A stretch of 64,000 nucleotides of DNA from Thamnaconus septentrionalis (lineage: Eukaryota; Chordata; Actinopteri; Tetraodontiformes; Monacanthidae), in NCBI GenBank assembly GCA_009823395.1, contig CM020515.1, forward strand, positions 18,049,989 through 18,113,988. Reading direction: 5' to 3'. The notes beneath the pieces were generated by a model, which saw only the letters and a program-made list of their open reading frames with translations, did no database searches and was not told the origin of the DNA. Of this stretch, positions 1 to 20,830 are shown one piece after another (the stretch's first letter is position 1; every line of letters starts with the position of its first letter). A program made the position numbers and the translations under genes.

Positions 1-90
1 CAACAAGCCGTGGCCTCTTCAAGCTGCTGCCAGGATCTCAAAGTTCAGCTGCAGGAGGCGGAGCCTCTGGTCCAGTGTGTGGTTACTGTG
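1..90 (-). CDS. Possible terminal coding exon, unrecognised gene
   Basis: Read on the minus strand, this edge holds a short open frame ending in LNFEILAAA and a TGA, with a CTGCAG just before the last ten codons that could be a 3' splice site. A (GT)n microsatellite lies beyond it. I do not recognise the peptide and the rest of the gene would be outside the window. It may be chance. Confidence 0.15.
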
Positions 91-334
91 TGTGTGTGTG
101 TGTGACCACACCCTGCTGAGGTTAAAGGTTTGAAGTCTCATGACGTGTTTGCTGCTTCGTCTTTAAATCCTGCCTCCGCTCTGATTGGTCAGAGGGCGGG
201 TCCCACCGCAGAGTCTCACTGTAATGATTGACAGCTCTGCGTGTGTGTGTGTGTGTGTGCACTGCATTCCTGCTGGTGGGTGTGGCTGAGAAACCATAGG
301 AGAGGGAGGTGGGAAGAGGGGGAGGGAGGGGGGG

Positions 335-374
<40 letters not shown>

Positions 375-494
375 CGGGGGGGCTGGGCTGCATTCCAGCA
401 CCTGAGGCTCCCTCACCTGAACACACCTGGTGTCATGTGACCACTGTGGCATGATGGGAAAGCTGTCCAGCCTTCCCTTCAGGGACAGTGTTCA

Positions 495-535
<41 letters not shown>

Positions 536-830
536 GGACAGTGTTCTTTAGAGACACACTCACACACACACTCAGTGTGAACAATGGCAGGAGGCCGAAC
601 TCAGAGCTGCTCTATTTACAGAAGGAAGCGGCTGCTCTTCCTGTCAGCTGGAAGCCCCGCCCCCCTACCGCTGTAGACTCCGCCCCTCCCGCACCCCCCG
701 GTGACATCATGGCCCGGCTGGCTGTTGTTTCCTGTCTTTGTGAAGGGAACAATAGCGCGAGCGAGGCCACGTTTCCTCCGAGTGCTGCCCCCTGCTGGCC
801 GCACTGTGCAGGTGATGGCAGGGACACCTG
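91..830. other. Intergenic, microsatellite-rich
   Basis: No gene is seen. The stretch holds (GT)n tracts near 91-102, 241-258, 340-371 and 499-534. Open frames here are CA/GT dipeptide translations. Confidence 0.6.
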
Positions 831-1391
831 GGCTGTGTCTCAATTCAGGCTCTGCATCCTTCCAAGGCTGCATTTGAAGGCCAGGTGCGTCACAGCACTG
901 CGTGAACGTTTGTCCCAATTCACTCAAACTCCAAGGACGCTCCAAATGCACCCTTGAAATGCACCCTACTGTTAGCACCAAGGCTACACCGCTACTATCC
1001 TTCGCGTCCTTCGGTATCCCAGGATGCTTTGCATGCTGCTGCTGCTGGGATCCTGGGAAGTCAGCTGAAATTAGCGCCATCTACTGGCAAAGACACAACG
1101 TATAAATTTAAGTATTGAAATTTCACATCAAGTATTCAGTTTTTAACGTAAGGTTTTTACTTATTTGATCATCCAACGCCATCGTTAGATGGCGAACCAA
1201 TGGTTAGCTTGATGCTATGAAAACGTCACTTCCGGGGTTGGCCAGCAGGGGGGAACGGCGGTGACGCAACCAGGAAATACGTCGAAGGCCAGACCGTCCC
1301 GTGTGGTTACCGGTGAGGCGGGGTTTGGGTTGGTCCTTCTGGGCCGGGTCCTTGGGAGGACGCTTCCTTCAGACGGAGGACGCTGGAAGAC
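831..1391. mobile_element. Non-autonomous TIR DNA transposon, copy 1 (3' truncated)
   Basis: The element begins GGCTGTGTCTCAATTCAGG. It continues with the same interior as the copy at 63328-63809, in opposite orientation: a block around 'tgcatttgaaggccag', a 'cgccatctactggcaaag' block, and a 'gacggaggacgct' block near the far end. The far terminal 35-45 bases, including the second inverted repeat, are missing, and similarity stops near 1391. It has no transposase frame. The superfamily is not certain; a 3-base target duplication at the other copy would suit a Harbinger-like element. Confidence 0.7.
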
Positions 1392-1792
1392 AGCGGTGCT
1401 AGCTGGGAGTCTCCGCAGCTCACAGAGGTGGACGGCAGATAGGTGGCGCTCACTACAGGAGTCTATTCACTGTGCTAGATGTGGGCTTGAGCAGTAAAAC
1501 CAGCAGTAATGTGTTGTGAACGTTAGTGAATTTCTCACCAGTCTGCTGACGGTGGAGCAGCACATCTGCAGCCGTCCAGTGAGGAAACTCGTTAAACTGG
1601 AGACCAGTACGGGCATTACACCGGTGTTGCATCGAGCTCCAGTTGTTTTGTTATCGTGCGACCAAATCTGACGATAAATGATCCCCCTAGTGTGGGAGAG
1701 GTGGACGGTCTCCTGGTCTTTGCTGACATGACCCCTCCCTCATTGTGACCCTTCACCTTTAACCTTTGGGTTGGGGAGAAATACAAAAAATG

Positions 1793-1838
<46 letters not shown>

Positions 1839-2569
1839 TTTGATAATAATCCTTACAGTTGGGCCGCCGGTATTGAACCTGAACCGCATATTGGATCCGT
1901 TTGAAAAGCCGCCCTGCCCCGGCCCGTGGACACGCCGATGTCACAGCTCTAAATCCCACCCCCGCCCTGCAACCTGAGCGGCGGTGAGGTGCGGACCACC
2001 GGTCCTGGCAGCAACTGCGTGGTGTTTCTGCTGCTCGTGGTCAGCCTGCAGTCTCCCAGCGGCCTCCACTCCCACAAACCATGGTGAACACCGACACTCG
2101 GTGCTCGCGGATCGCGTGCAAAGCGAAAATATGGAAAGCCATTTGCAGACCTCCCACTTTACCTTCTCAGTGATTTTCTTTTGGGTCGGCAGACTGAGGC
2201 ATCGAGGCAGGAAACCTGAATGACAAAAATGCTGGCAAACCTTTAGTGGCAACCTAAACATGGAGCTTCTTGTGTGGCTTTGTGTTGTGAAAGAACTGCT
2301 AGGAGTTGAACTTCTCTCTGTTCTCAGTGGTGCTCATGTTGTTAGTGAGCTGCTACTTCTGAACCCAGCGTGCTGCAGGTCTTCTTCTTCTTCTTCTTCT
2401 TCCGCGTTCAGGGAATAAACGTGCGGCGCCACACCAGGTCTGGCATAGGTACTGCATCGTTTTCACTCGTTGGCAGCGACTCAGGGGAACAAGAACACTT
2501 TTTGAAGACGGCTTGGTGTAAAATTGTCTTCAATTGTTTCAAAAAAAATGACGTCGCCATGTAAACAGC
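1392..2569. other. Intergenic; (GA)n at 1795-1836 and (TTC)n near 2382-2402
   Basis: No supported gene. The open frames over 1771-2261 flank or include the GA repeat and show no recognisable domain. The sequence just before 2570 may be the unrecognised 5' part of the hAT remnant. Confidence 0.4.
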
Positions 2570-3220
2570 CCCTGTGTTTGGTAGCACATGGTTTTATGAG
2601 CCACTGTTCTCTTATATGAAAATAAACGAAACATCACACAGAAGTGGTCCTACTGATGAGCACCTTCGCTCCATCCTGAGGACTCCCTCAGCTCAGAACT
2701 TGTACACCAAGCACCTGGCTCAGACTAGTGAGCATCAAACACTCTCACTTTTTTTAATTCAGTTTCATTTTTGGATTTCTTGCTCCTACAGACCATTTGA
2801 TTTATGTTCTCAGTTGAATGGACACTGGTTGCAGAGATAGAGCCATAAGAAATACATGCAACTGATTTTATTTATTTTCAACATTTATAAAAGCAGTGAT
2901 CGCAAAGCAGCAAACTGACTTCAATGCAGTTGTAATGCAGTGTCATTTTTTCACTTTTTTTCTCTCGCTATTGAAAGGACAGATCTGATTTTTCTTTGAA
3001 GAAAATCTTTTTCTTGCTGTTGTTTGCCTGTTAAAAAATGTATACACTTGAAAGTGTTGATAGAGCCATAAGAAAATATCGCAACTGATTTATTTGTTTA
3101 ATTATTTAGTTGGCTTTATGATTCATATTTAGGCAACGCCACATAGCAACGTTATGTAGGCTGTGATAGGTCCAGATTCAAAACGTGCAATCATTTCAAT
3201 CAACCAGTCCGGCACCCCTG
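2570..3220 (+). mobile_element. hAT-type transposon remnant (transposase C-terminus plus right TIR)
   Basis: From about 2572 the plus strand reads a peptide like the C-terminal dimerisation region of hAT transposases of the GTF2IRD2/ZBED type. It contains FGSTWFYEPLFSYMKINETS followed by a TDEHLRSILR motif (established family pattern: FGSTYxCEQxFSxMK...TDEHL). The frame then decays. The right end, ...CCAGTCCGGCACCCCTG at 3204-3220, matches the usual hAT terminus read inward as CAGGGGTGCC. No N-terminal transposase or left TIR is visible, so this is a dead, 5'-truncated copy. A near-repeat of 'gatagagccataagaaa' occurs twice inside it, at about 2838 and 3059. Confidence 0.65.
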
Positions 3221-3658
3221 ATGTAGAAGGTGTTGGTCCTGGTGTCACCACCTGGTGGTTATCCCTGGTTTAGCGCTCAGCTTGCTCACTGGTTGGGACA
3301 GACAGACGGACGGTGGCTCACGGTCCTCAGGTGTTTCCACGGTGACGTTGCTGTCAGGGAGCCTCTCAGGTTCCTCTCAGGTTCCTCTCAGGTGGCTCAT
3401 CAATATGAAGCAGAGGTTTCAGGTTCCAGCAGCAGCAGCAGCAGTTCTGGATCCTGGTGCTACTGGTTCCAGTCTGGTTCCAGTCTCACTGGTTCCTCCA
3501 TTGACTGGTGAACATGACTTCCTCTCGGGCTTCATTCTCATTCTCTGCTTGTTTTTTGTCTCCTTCAGGGAGAGGACCAGGATGACCTTTGACCTCTGAG
3601 TCAGCAGCCCTCACCTGCTCAGCCACCTGACCCTGGGAGGCGGTGCCTCAGCAGGACC

Positions 3659-13374
<9,716 letters not shown>

Positions 13375-13750
13375 GGACCTGCGGCGGGGGGCGTTGGACG
13401 TCCAGAAGACCCTGATATCTAGACTGGTTCCTGCAGCCCAACAGCTGGATGGAAATGATTCATCTTAGGCTTCTGAAACTTTGATAAACTTCCTGTCTGA
13501 AAAACAACCCTTCAACCATCAGCACAGAGTCCTCCAGGAAGTGTGTAGCACAACTGGAAGAAGGTCTGAAGAACATTGTTGGTTCACGTTGTCATGTTGG
13601 AGACCAATCAGATGTTTTCTTCTGTCCATCAAGTCTAATGTGTTGGTTGTTGCCTGCGGGTGTCACCTGACTTCCTGCAGCTTCATGCTAAGCTAGGCTA
13701 ATCATGAGCTGCCGTTGATGCTCACACTGACTGTAACACCAGAGGGTTTC

Positions 13751-13756
13751 AATAAA
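13751..13756 (+). terminator. Polyadenylation signal of ARHGAP27
   Basis: AATAAA lies 377 bases after the ARHGAP27 stop codon, in the right orientation, with no other gene between. Confidence 0.6.
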
Positions 13757-14029
13757 GGTGGTCACGTGGTCTAGTTCTTACACAAACACACAGCAGAGCC
13801 GTCAGTGTCCAGCAGGGGGAAGCAAACACCAGGCAGCGACAGCCTGGCCTTGAGGGAGCCTGATGTTCCATTGTTGTCACTCTAAATGATAATATAACAC
13901 CAACCACAATAATAAAAAAATAACATGCTATCATTATTATTATCATATTATTATTATTATTATTAACAATAATAATAACCGGAAACTCTCAGAAGCAATT
14001 TGATTTTCGAAATAAAGGTTAATTTCCCC

Positions 14030-16035
14030 GAAACCCTAACCCTAGTTTCAGCTAACCCTAACCCTAACCCTAGTTTCAGCTAACCCTAACCCTAACCCTA
14101 GTTTCAGCTAACCCTAACCCTAACCCTGGTTTCAGCCTTATCGCTAACCCGAATTCAATGCAAGTCTATGAGGGTCAAAGGTCAACTTTGTCCTAGAAAC
14201 ACAGCGCCACTTGCTGCTTCATGGGGATCCCCTAAGACACACCCACGTCAAATTTGGGGCTTCTAGCCCATGAGGAACCCCGAAACCCTAAGCGAACCCT
14301 AAGGCGTTTTTCCTTCGGCGCCCTAGGTAACATCTCGGTACGGTACGGGTCGGTAATAAGGCATTTCCACGAGCCCCAGCACGTTCCCAGGGGTTACAAT
14401 TTTGGTACCTGCCTCGTTGGGGTTCGAAGCGAGCAGAGCTGAGACCATAAGGGTGACGTAGCAACGTGCAGGGCACTGATTGGGTAAGAGTTTCGACGAA
14501 GGCCAAAGGCAGTCTTTCACAAAAGACCAAAACCGCCATTTTTAAATGCACCGCGTGTGGATTTTTACATTTTCACGTATTAAAACTGAAAAGCTTATGA
14601 AACTGGACCATGGGCGAACGAAGAACTACAGACGTTTCTGTTCTCTGTAGCCGAAGAAAAAGCTCAAAGAGAGCTGGACGGACGGAGCGACACGCAATGA
14701 AAAGCCTTCCTGGTTTCGCAGCCGGTGGCCGTCGCTGTACAGCGAAACAGTGTCCGGAGAAAAAAAAATTTTAAAAATGCCGAGAGACTACCGAAGCACC
14801 AAGGACTACAACAGTCGGAGTGGAATGAATAGTGAAAATGTTGGAGGTTTGTTCAGCCTAATGTAGATGCGATGGAACACCGGCGCAGTCGGCAACGGGA
14901 GGGAGACGGGCTCGACTCGGCCGGTGGACGACGAGAGAATCGTCGGCCACGACACAATTTGAAAACATGCATGAGGACTGTAAATGTGTTTTGTAACCTC
15001 AAGAAACTTTAATTTGAAGGCTATTTGCAAAGTACGGCCGCTGAATCGTGTCAATAAACCGCTAGCCACCTCCGCTAACTCCGTGCTCTGCTTGCGTTGT
15101 GTTCGCTGGCAGCGAAGCTGAAGAGGCGGCGATTCTGACTCGCAAGTTTCGTAAGTTTCACTCCTTATAGCGATTTTAACGCTGCTAGCTTGTTCACACC
15201 GGTCGAATATAGTTGTTGCTGTTTTGTGCTTTGTGTGGACTTAAGTTGTGCGGATATTCTTGTCTAATAATAAACCACTGTGAGACTCAAGTGATCGTTT
15301 CAGCGTCTACATTTTCTCTTCTAGGACAGTGTTTTGATACAAGTCAACAGTATGAAACAAAATCATTCTAAGTCCTACAAAAATGTCTTGCACAAAAAAC
15401 AAAACAAAACCACAGTTAATACAAAAAGTGAATCCTATGGTTTCGGAGACACGGGAGGCACAAAAAACGTCCAAGGACGTTCGGTTCGCCTTGCAAACGT
15501 GAGGGTCAAAGGTCAAAGGTCAACTTTGTCCTAGAGACACAGGGCCACTTGCTGCTTCATGGGGATCTCCTAAGACACACCCACGCCAAATTTGGGGCTT
15601 CTAGCCCATGAGGAACCCAGAAACCCTAACCCTAATTTCAGCTAACCCTAACCCTAACCCTAGTTTCAGCCTTATTGCTAACCCTAATGCAATGCAAGTC
15701 TATGAGGGTCAAAGGTCAACTTTGTCCTAGAGACAGGGGCCGCTTGCTGCTTCATGGGGATCTCCTAAGACACACCCACGCCAAATTTGGGGCTTCGAGC
15801 CCATGAGGGAACCCGAAACCCTAACCCTAATTTCAGCTAACCCTAACCCTAACCCTAGTTTCAGCCTTATTGCTAACCCTAATGCAATGCAAGTCTATGA
15901 GGGTCAAAGGTCAACTTTGTCCTAGAGACATCATATGGGGAAAGACACACCCACAAATTTGGGGCCAGCATGAGGAACCCAGAAACCCTAACCCTAATTT
16001 CAGCTAACCCTAACCCTGGTTTCAGCCTTAATATC
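14030..16035 (+). repeat. Satellite with telomere-like CCCTAA runs, about 195-205 bp unit
   Basis: The unit contains 'gagggtcaaaggtcaactttgtccta', a 'cttgctgcttcatgggg' block, 'acacacccacgccaaatttgg', and then two clusters of CCCTAACCCTAA joined by 'tttcagc'. Copies start near 15500, 15704 and 15898, with a further copy at about 14030-14290. Between 14290 and 15498 is about 1.2 kb of different sequence with no gene seen. It contains a 'cggtacggtacgggtcggta' motif of the kind found in fish DNA transposons. The CCCTAA runs are interstitial, not a chromosome end, since genes lie on both sides. Confidence 0.8.
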
Positions 16036-16900
16036 ATATAAAAATTAATCACTGTCACAAGACTTGGAACCAGCATACTGGACAATATGTTCATCAAATA
16101 AAACCTACATTTGTATTCCAGGCAAAACATAAACCTATACATTATATGGCCCATGTCTATTTCTACAGGTAGGGTTCAAAAATAAAACACACAAACATCC
16201 ATTTCAACATCTCCATTTTGCAATAACACTTTATTTCTCTAATTATTCTAGCTTCATAGTTATAATATAATCAATAAACAACAGGGCGTGCTAAAATATT
16301 TCAACAACTTTAGACTTGAAAAACAAACTTCAGCGGCATATGTTTTAGCATTCAGGAAAATGTGAGAGTACCGGGTTTGTTAGGCAGGGATTCAAGCTAG
16401 CATAAAGTTTACATTGATGTGAACGGACTGAATACCACGATCGTTATTGTAATTGCAACATTAACATAACACAACTCCTCACGGCTTTTTGTACATTTTG
16501 CCGTTAAATTATCCCACATTTACAGCGCCCTATAAACATACTTCCTTCGGCCCAGAGCAGCCCGCCTCAAACAGCCCCAACGTTTCTCCTCTGCAGGAGG
16601 AGCAGACATGGATTCATCCAGCAGGGGGAGCCCAACCTGGATAAGTGCCGCTTCCTTCAATACACCCCGCTATCCAGCTCATTCACCAGTTTCCTGAGTC
16701 ACTGATTCAATGGGTCACTGATTCACCATGGCAACCACAGCGGCGTCTGAGGTGGAAATGTTTGGAGGAAGTAAAGAAGCCAGTAAACCGGAAGCTGGCC
16801 ACTACAGTTATTAGACTGAGACGGGAAGTGTGACAAAGTTTTTCTATTTATTTATTTTTAAATCGCTTAGTCATGAAAACCTCCGCATTTGTGAACACCG
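16036..16900. other. Intergenic, AT-rich, no gene seen
   Basis: The stretch has short open frames but no domain. Minus-strand AATAAA-type motifs occur, for example near 16229, but no minus-strand gene could be tied to them. Confidence 0.4.
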
Positions 16901-17045
16901 GAAGTGCGCGTCGCCGCCAAGCCCTGACTGTTTGCTGTTGCGCACTGCGCAGCCGCACCGATGCGTCGTCATGACGACAGCGGCGCCGTTTTGTTGCGGG
17001 ACTCGGACTGCACGCGCGAGGAGCAGCAGCCGCTCCAGGTAGGAG
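16890..17045 (+). promoter_or_regulatory. CpG-rich promoter and likely 5' UTR exon of CCDC103
   Basis: CpG density rises sharply between about 16890 and 17400. A candidate non-coding exon ends CGCTCCAG followed by the donor GTAGGA at 17041. The next same-strand gene is CCDC103, with its coding acceptor at 18235. The assignment is inferred from position. Confidence 0.4.
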
Positions 17046-17575
17046 TCACCTGACCTGTCCGCGCGCTAGCTAGCTGCTGTTAGCCGCCGAGCTAACTGCT
17101 CTGCTCTGCTCTGCTCTGCTCGAGCCCGGACTAATTCTGTACCTGCACCGGCAGGCGGAAGCTGAGTTCCTCCGGGTTAGTGAGGCGACGCACAGTCGCG
17201 TGCTCGTGCTCGCGTGTTGTTTTCAGTGATTGACAGCTGCGCTCCGTCGCTCTCAGCAGCTTCAACAAACTCAGGGCAGCTGATTGGAGGGAGTTTGAGC
17301 CACTCCCAGTAGTTTCACCCGGAGTTGAGCGCGTGCACCGCGGAGTTAGCGGAGCCCCGAGTTGACGAGTCGCCATGGCAACGGGGACGCGCAGGGTCGC
17401 GCGCTCCGCCTCAGTGAAACATACGTCTAAAAGCAGCGCAACACCGCAGTAGCAGCTCTGTAGAACTGAGCAGTGCAGAAGAGCAACTGCAACTGCGCAC
17501 TGGGTTTATCTGCAAGCAGGACTGAGGCTGTTTTCACACGAGGGTCTAATAATCTTCATCATCTTCTGTTCAATT

Positions 17576-17985
17576 AACTCACTCACTCACTCACTCACTC
17601 ACTGACTCACTGACTCACTCTCCCCAGAAATCAGGAAGTGTGGGATCGACTGAGGAAACTCTCTCGCTTTCTAACTAACTAGCTAGCTTCCTGACTAATT
17701 AACTAACTTTCTAGCTTCCTAACTAGCTTTCTAACTAACTAACTTTCTAACTAGCTAGCTGACTAACTAACTAACTTTGCTAACTAACTAACTAGCTTTC
17801 TAACTAACTAACCTCCTGACTAACTAGCTAACATCCTGACTAACTAACTAGCTTTAACTAACCTCCTGACTAACTAACTAACATCCTGACTAACTAACTA
17901 GCTTCCTAACTAACTAACTTTCTAACTAACTAACTAGCTTCCTGACTAACTAACTAGCTAGCTTCCTGACTAACCTTCTAACTGG
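17576..17985. repeat. CTAACTAA/CTAGCTTCCTGA tandem repeat
   Basis: ACTC repeats at about 17577-17617, then a long degenerate array of ACTAACTAACTAGC units with interspersed TTCCTGACT. It lies in the presumed first intron of CCDC103. Confidence 0.9.
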
Positions 17986-18236
17986 AACAACCTGCTGAGA
18001 CATTGCTGGTTTCCAGTCGTCTGAAACATCTTTTCCATTTTTCCAGTCTGTTTTCATTGGTTGGTGCAATAGAATGAGTGACAGGAAGTGGAAACACTGT
18101 AAACTAGAACACAGGAAGTGGTTTTTTTTTAACCCTAACCCAGGTCGAGAAGATCAATTCGTTTTTAGATGATCCGAGGAATCCAGTTTAAAATGCTATG
18201 TGACTGATGATGTCATCACCTCAGTCTGATTGCAGA

Positions 18237-18618
18237 ATGCAGCAGTGTGACACCATCGACGGGGTCATGGCGAGGTCAAGGTCAGGGCTGGAGGTCATCG
18301 ACTTCCCGACGCTGGAGAAGGAGCTGCAGGGGGCGCTAGAGGCCGACAGACGCTACAGCAGAGAGAACCAGGCCAAGCTGAGGGCCGTTCACCAGCAGGT
18401 GGCGTCATACAGCCACTTCAGGTAGCAGCAGGTCCCATTGGCTGGGGAAGGCTCAGTGTGTGTGTGTGTGTGTGTCTCAGCATGTGTGTGTGTGTGTGTG
18501 TCTCCTCAGGGACCTGGTGGTCTCCTCTCACCTGAAGCCCCTGGACGCTGATGACCTTCGACCTTCTGGACGGAAACAACCCTGGAACCCTGTGGCTGCT
18601 GGCAGGAAGTCCTCATAA
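18237..18618 (+). CDS. ccdc103: Coiled-coil domain-containing protein 103, short form
   Basis: Two coding exons, 18237-18421 and 18510-18618, encode about 97 residues. The core [18 protein letters not shown] followed by [10 protein letters not shown] and [19 protein letters not shown] matches the N-terminal coiled coil of CCDC103, a factor for outer dynein arm assembly in motile cilia. The acceptor TGCAG ends at 18235, immediately before the ATG, and the exon join restores an Arg codon. The frame stops after [14 protein letters not shown], whereas the human protein is about 240 residues and has a C-terminal folded domain. The same frame after the stop encodes a Lys/Arg-rich stretch, and AATAAA follows at 18718. 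So the gene is either naturally short, broken, or has a C-terminal exon I failed to find. Confidence 0.7.
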
Positions 18619-18717
18619 CCACAGAAGAAGAGGAAGAAGAAGGCCAAGGAGAGGAAGAGGAAGAGGAAGAGGAAGAGAGGAAGAAGTTAAAATGCTGCTT
18701 GTCTCTGGTTTTTGTCC

Positions 18718-18723
18718 AATAAA
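18718..18723 (+). terminator. Polyadenylation signal after CCDC103
   Basis: AATAAA lies about 100 bases after the CCDC103 stop codon. Confidence 0.55.
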
Positions 18724-19104
18724 TGTTTTTCTCTCAGAGGACCTCTGTGTGTTGTGAGCGACCAGCAGGTGGCGCTGTTTTCATTCTGCTATGCTGAAGA
18801 CATCACTCTATTCTTTTTTCAGAGATGCTTCTATATTGTGGATCACTTCCTGTCACCGATGACTCGAATGTTGATGCTTCTCCTCACGTCTCGCCTCACT
18901 TCCTGTTGTGACTTCCTGTCTGCGCTGGAACAGGAAGTGGTTTTCTTCCTGTGAGTTCCACCGCAGGGTCAGAGCTCTCACTGCGACTCTCCTCCACCTC
19001 CAGCTGGACCTGCTTTCACTTCCTCAGCTCCTCCAGAGGTCCTGGTGGCTCCCCGAGCACTGGGGCTGGCTCAGAGAGGGGGACCCTGGGAGACCCCATC
19101 ATCA

Positions 19105-19400
19105 CACAGGGGGCGCCCATCACTGGGGGCGACCCATCATCGGGGGGGCCCATCGCCCATCACAGGGGGCGCCCATCACTGGGGAGACACCCATCACTGG
19201 GGGCGCCATCACTGGGGGCTGCCCATCACTGGGGAGACACCCATCACCGGGGGGACGCCCATCACTGGGGGGGACGCCCATCACTGGGGGGGACGCCCAT
19301 CACTGGGGACGCCCATCACAAGTGGGGGCGCCCATCACTGGGGGGGACGCCCATCACTGGGGGCACCCATCACAGGGGGCGCCCATCAGGTGGGGGCCCC
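19105..19400. repeat. G-rich minisatellite, 'cccatcactgggggcg' unit
   Basis: About 15 degenerate copies of a 16-21 base unit CCCATCACTGGGGGGGACG. Runs of four to seven Gs recur every unit, so quadruplex formation is possible. No gene is present. Confidence 0.9.
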
Positions 19401-19424
19401 CAACACACACACACACACACAGTT

Positions 19425-19511
19425 CAAGTCACATGACTTCAAAACCATTCAATCAATATTCTACATTTTATTGATTATATCTTAGACGACACATCTGCAT
19501 TTTTCTCTCTA

Positions 19512-19582
<71 letters not shown>

Positions 19583-19640
19583 GTCATTTTCATTTTCCAA
19601 ACCGACAGCTGGTGGCGCCACAGTCGTCATCGTGACGTGT
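19425..19640. repeat. Duplicated block A1 (pairs with 24058-24220)
   Basis: The order 'ttcaagtcacatga', a 40-base gap, a long (GT)n, then 'tcattttcattttccaaac' and 'cagctggtggcgccac' matches the block at 24058-24220. The two blocks lie on opposite sides of the interferon gene in the same orientation. Confidence 0.7.
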
Positions 19641-20650
19641 GTGGCATGAGACACTCGGGGGTGTGTCCAATGAATTAATAATACCGACAATGCTTCCCAG
19701 GGAAAAATAAAAACAAAATAATTATTTTTATTTTTTTTAAATGTCATTTAAGAGAACTAAACTGGTGACCCCCTGATCCGATAACTAAAGGGCACAGGTT
19801 TGTTATACGGAGGCAAGAGACCTGCTTCCAATTGTTCACACAAAACAACTTTATTGTAACAATAAATAAAAACACTGCAGTCCTAGAAACCGTGGTTGTG
19901 CTAGCAGGCTCACACACTAACAACAACAACACTCCTCCAGGGAGCGGCTCAGGTTCTCACAAGTGGCTGAGTCAGTGAAATCTGTAGGTCACCAACCTAC
20001 AGGAAAGAGACACACACACAAACACACACACACACGGGTGGCTGGGAGAGAGAGCACGGCTGCTAACCCCGCCCACCCGTGAGTCCCGCAGCAGCTGGAG
20101 GGCAGCAGACACTCGTTAGCCGACCACCATAAGATTAGCAATTTCAAAATAAAACTGCAGGAAACTCAAGACACTCGAACTGAGCTGACCTCAAAATAAC
20201 AATCAAATCGGAATGGGCGGAGCTTCGGCCGAAGCCCGCGGACTCGCCTCAGAGTCCACAAACAAAGAAAAGAAATATTTTCAAATGAATGAAATCGCAG
20301 CAGAGCGCAGGAAGCTGCCGACCGGGTGTCAACGTTGCAGGCTCAGCCAGTCGGCAGCGAGAAAGTGAAAGAGACCAAGCGAACGATAAGAAAATCACCC
20401 TCAACTCACCCGCCGCTGCCATTCGGCCTGCAAGGAGACAGAACTCCCGCGAGCCTCCACTGTACAGCGGAGGATGGAGCACCAGTGCCGTCCAGACCAC
20501 TGACGGAAGTGCGAAACCGGCTGGCGGAGAGAGGCGGGGCTAAACCCGTGCAGGGATTTTTATACAGCCAACAATGAACACAAACCGAAAGGGGAGGAGC
20601 TCAGTTTGATGGGGGGAAAAAATAAATAAAAGGGGAAATAAATGATCTAA
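19641..20650. other. Intergenic; possible solo LTR-like sequence, no gene
   Basis: On the minus strand a TATAAAAAT box near 20555-20565 and a later AATAAA near 19850 have the order promoter to poly(A) signal expected in an LTR. No terminal repeats or gag-pol frame were found, so this is only a suggestion. Confidence 0.25.
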
Positions 20651-20689
20651 TACTTCCCCTGCCTCACGTGCTTCATGTGACAACACAAG

Positions 20690-20830
20690 TGCTTTTATTT
20701 TTGATGACGCTGAGCTTCCTGTTTCCAGCAGGTTCAGACTGAATGACATTACCTTGGTTTTCACTTTCTCTTCTTTTCTCGTTGTTGCTCCTTTTTACCC
20801 GTACATGAAAAAAAACCCGGATGACGTCAC
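20690..20830 (-). promoter_or_regulatory. ISRE-like cassette, copy A
   Basis: The minus strand reads GAAAAGAAGAGAAAGTGAAAA at about 20757-20778, an IRF/ISRE-type GAAANNGAAA array. The surrounding 140 bases match the cassette at 24485-24640. This copy lies downstream of the interferon gene and its CRE counterpart has decayed to 'gaatgacatt'. Confidence 0.55.

Noticed and set aside
14030..16035. True telomere
   Set aside because: CCCTAA runs are short, embedded in a satellite unit, and genes continue on both sides.
18908..19485. Gly/His/Pro repeat proteins in three frames
   Set aside because: Translations of the G-rich 'cccatcactggggg' minisatellite.
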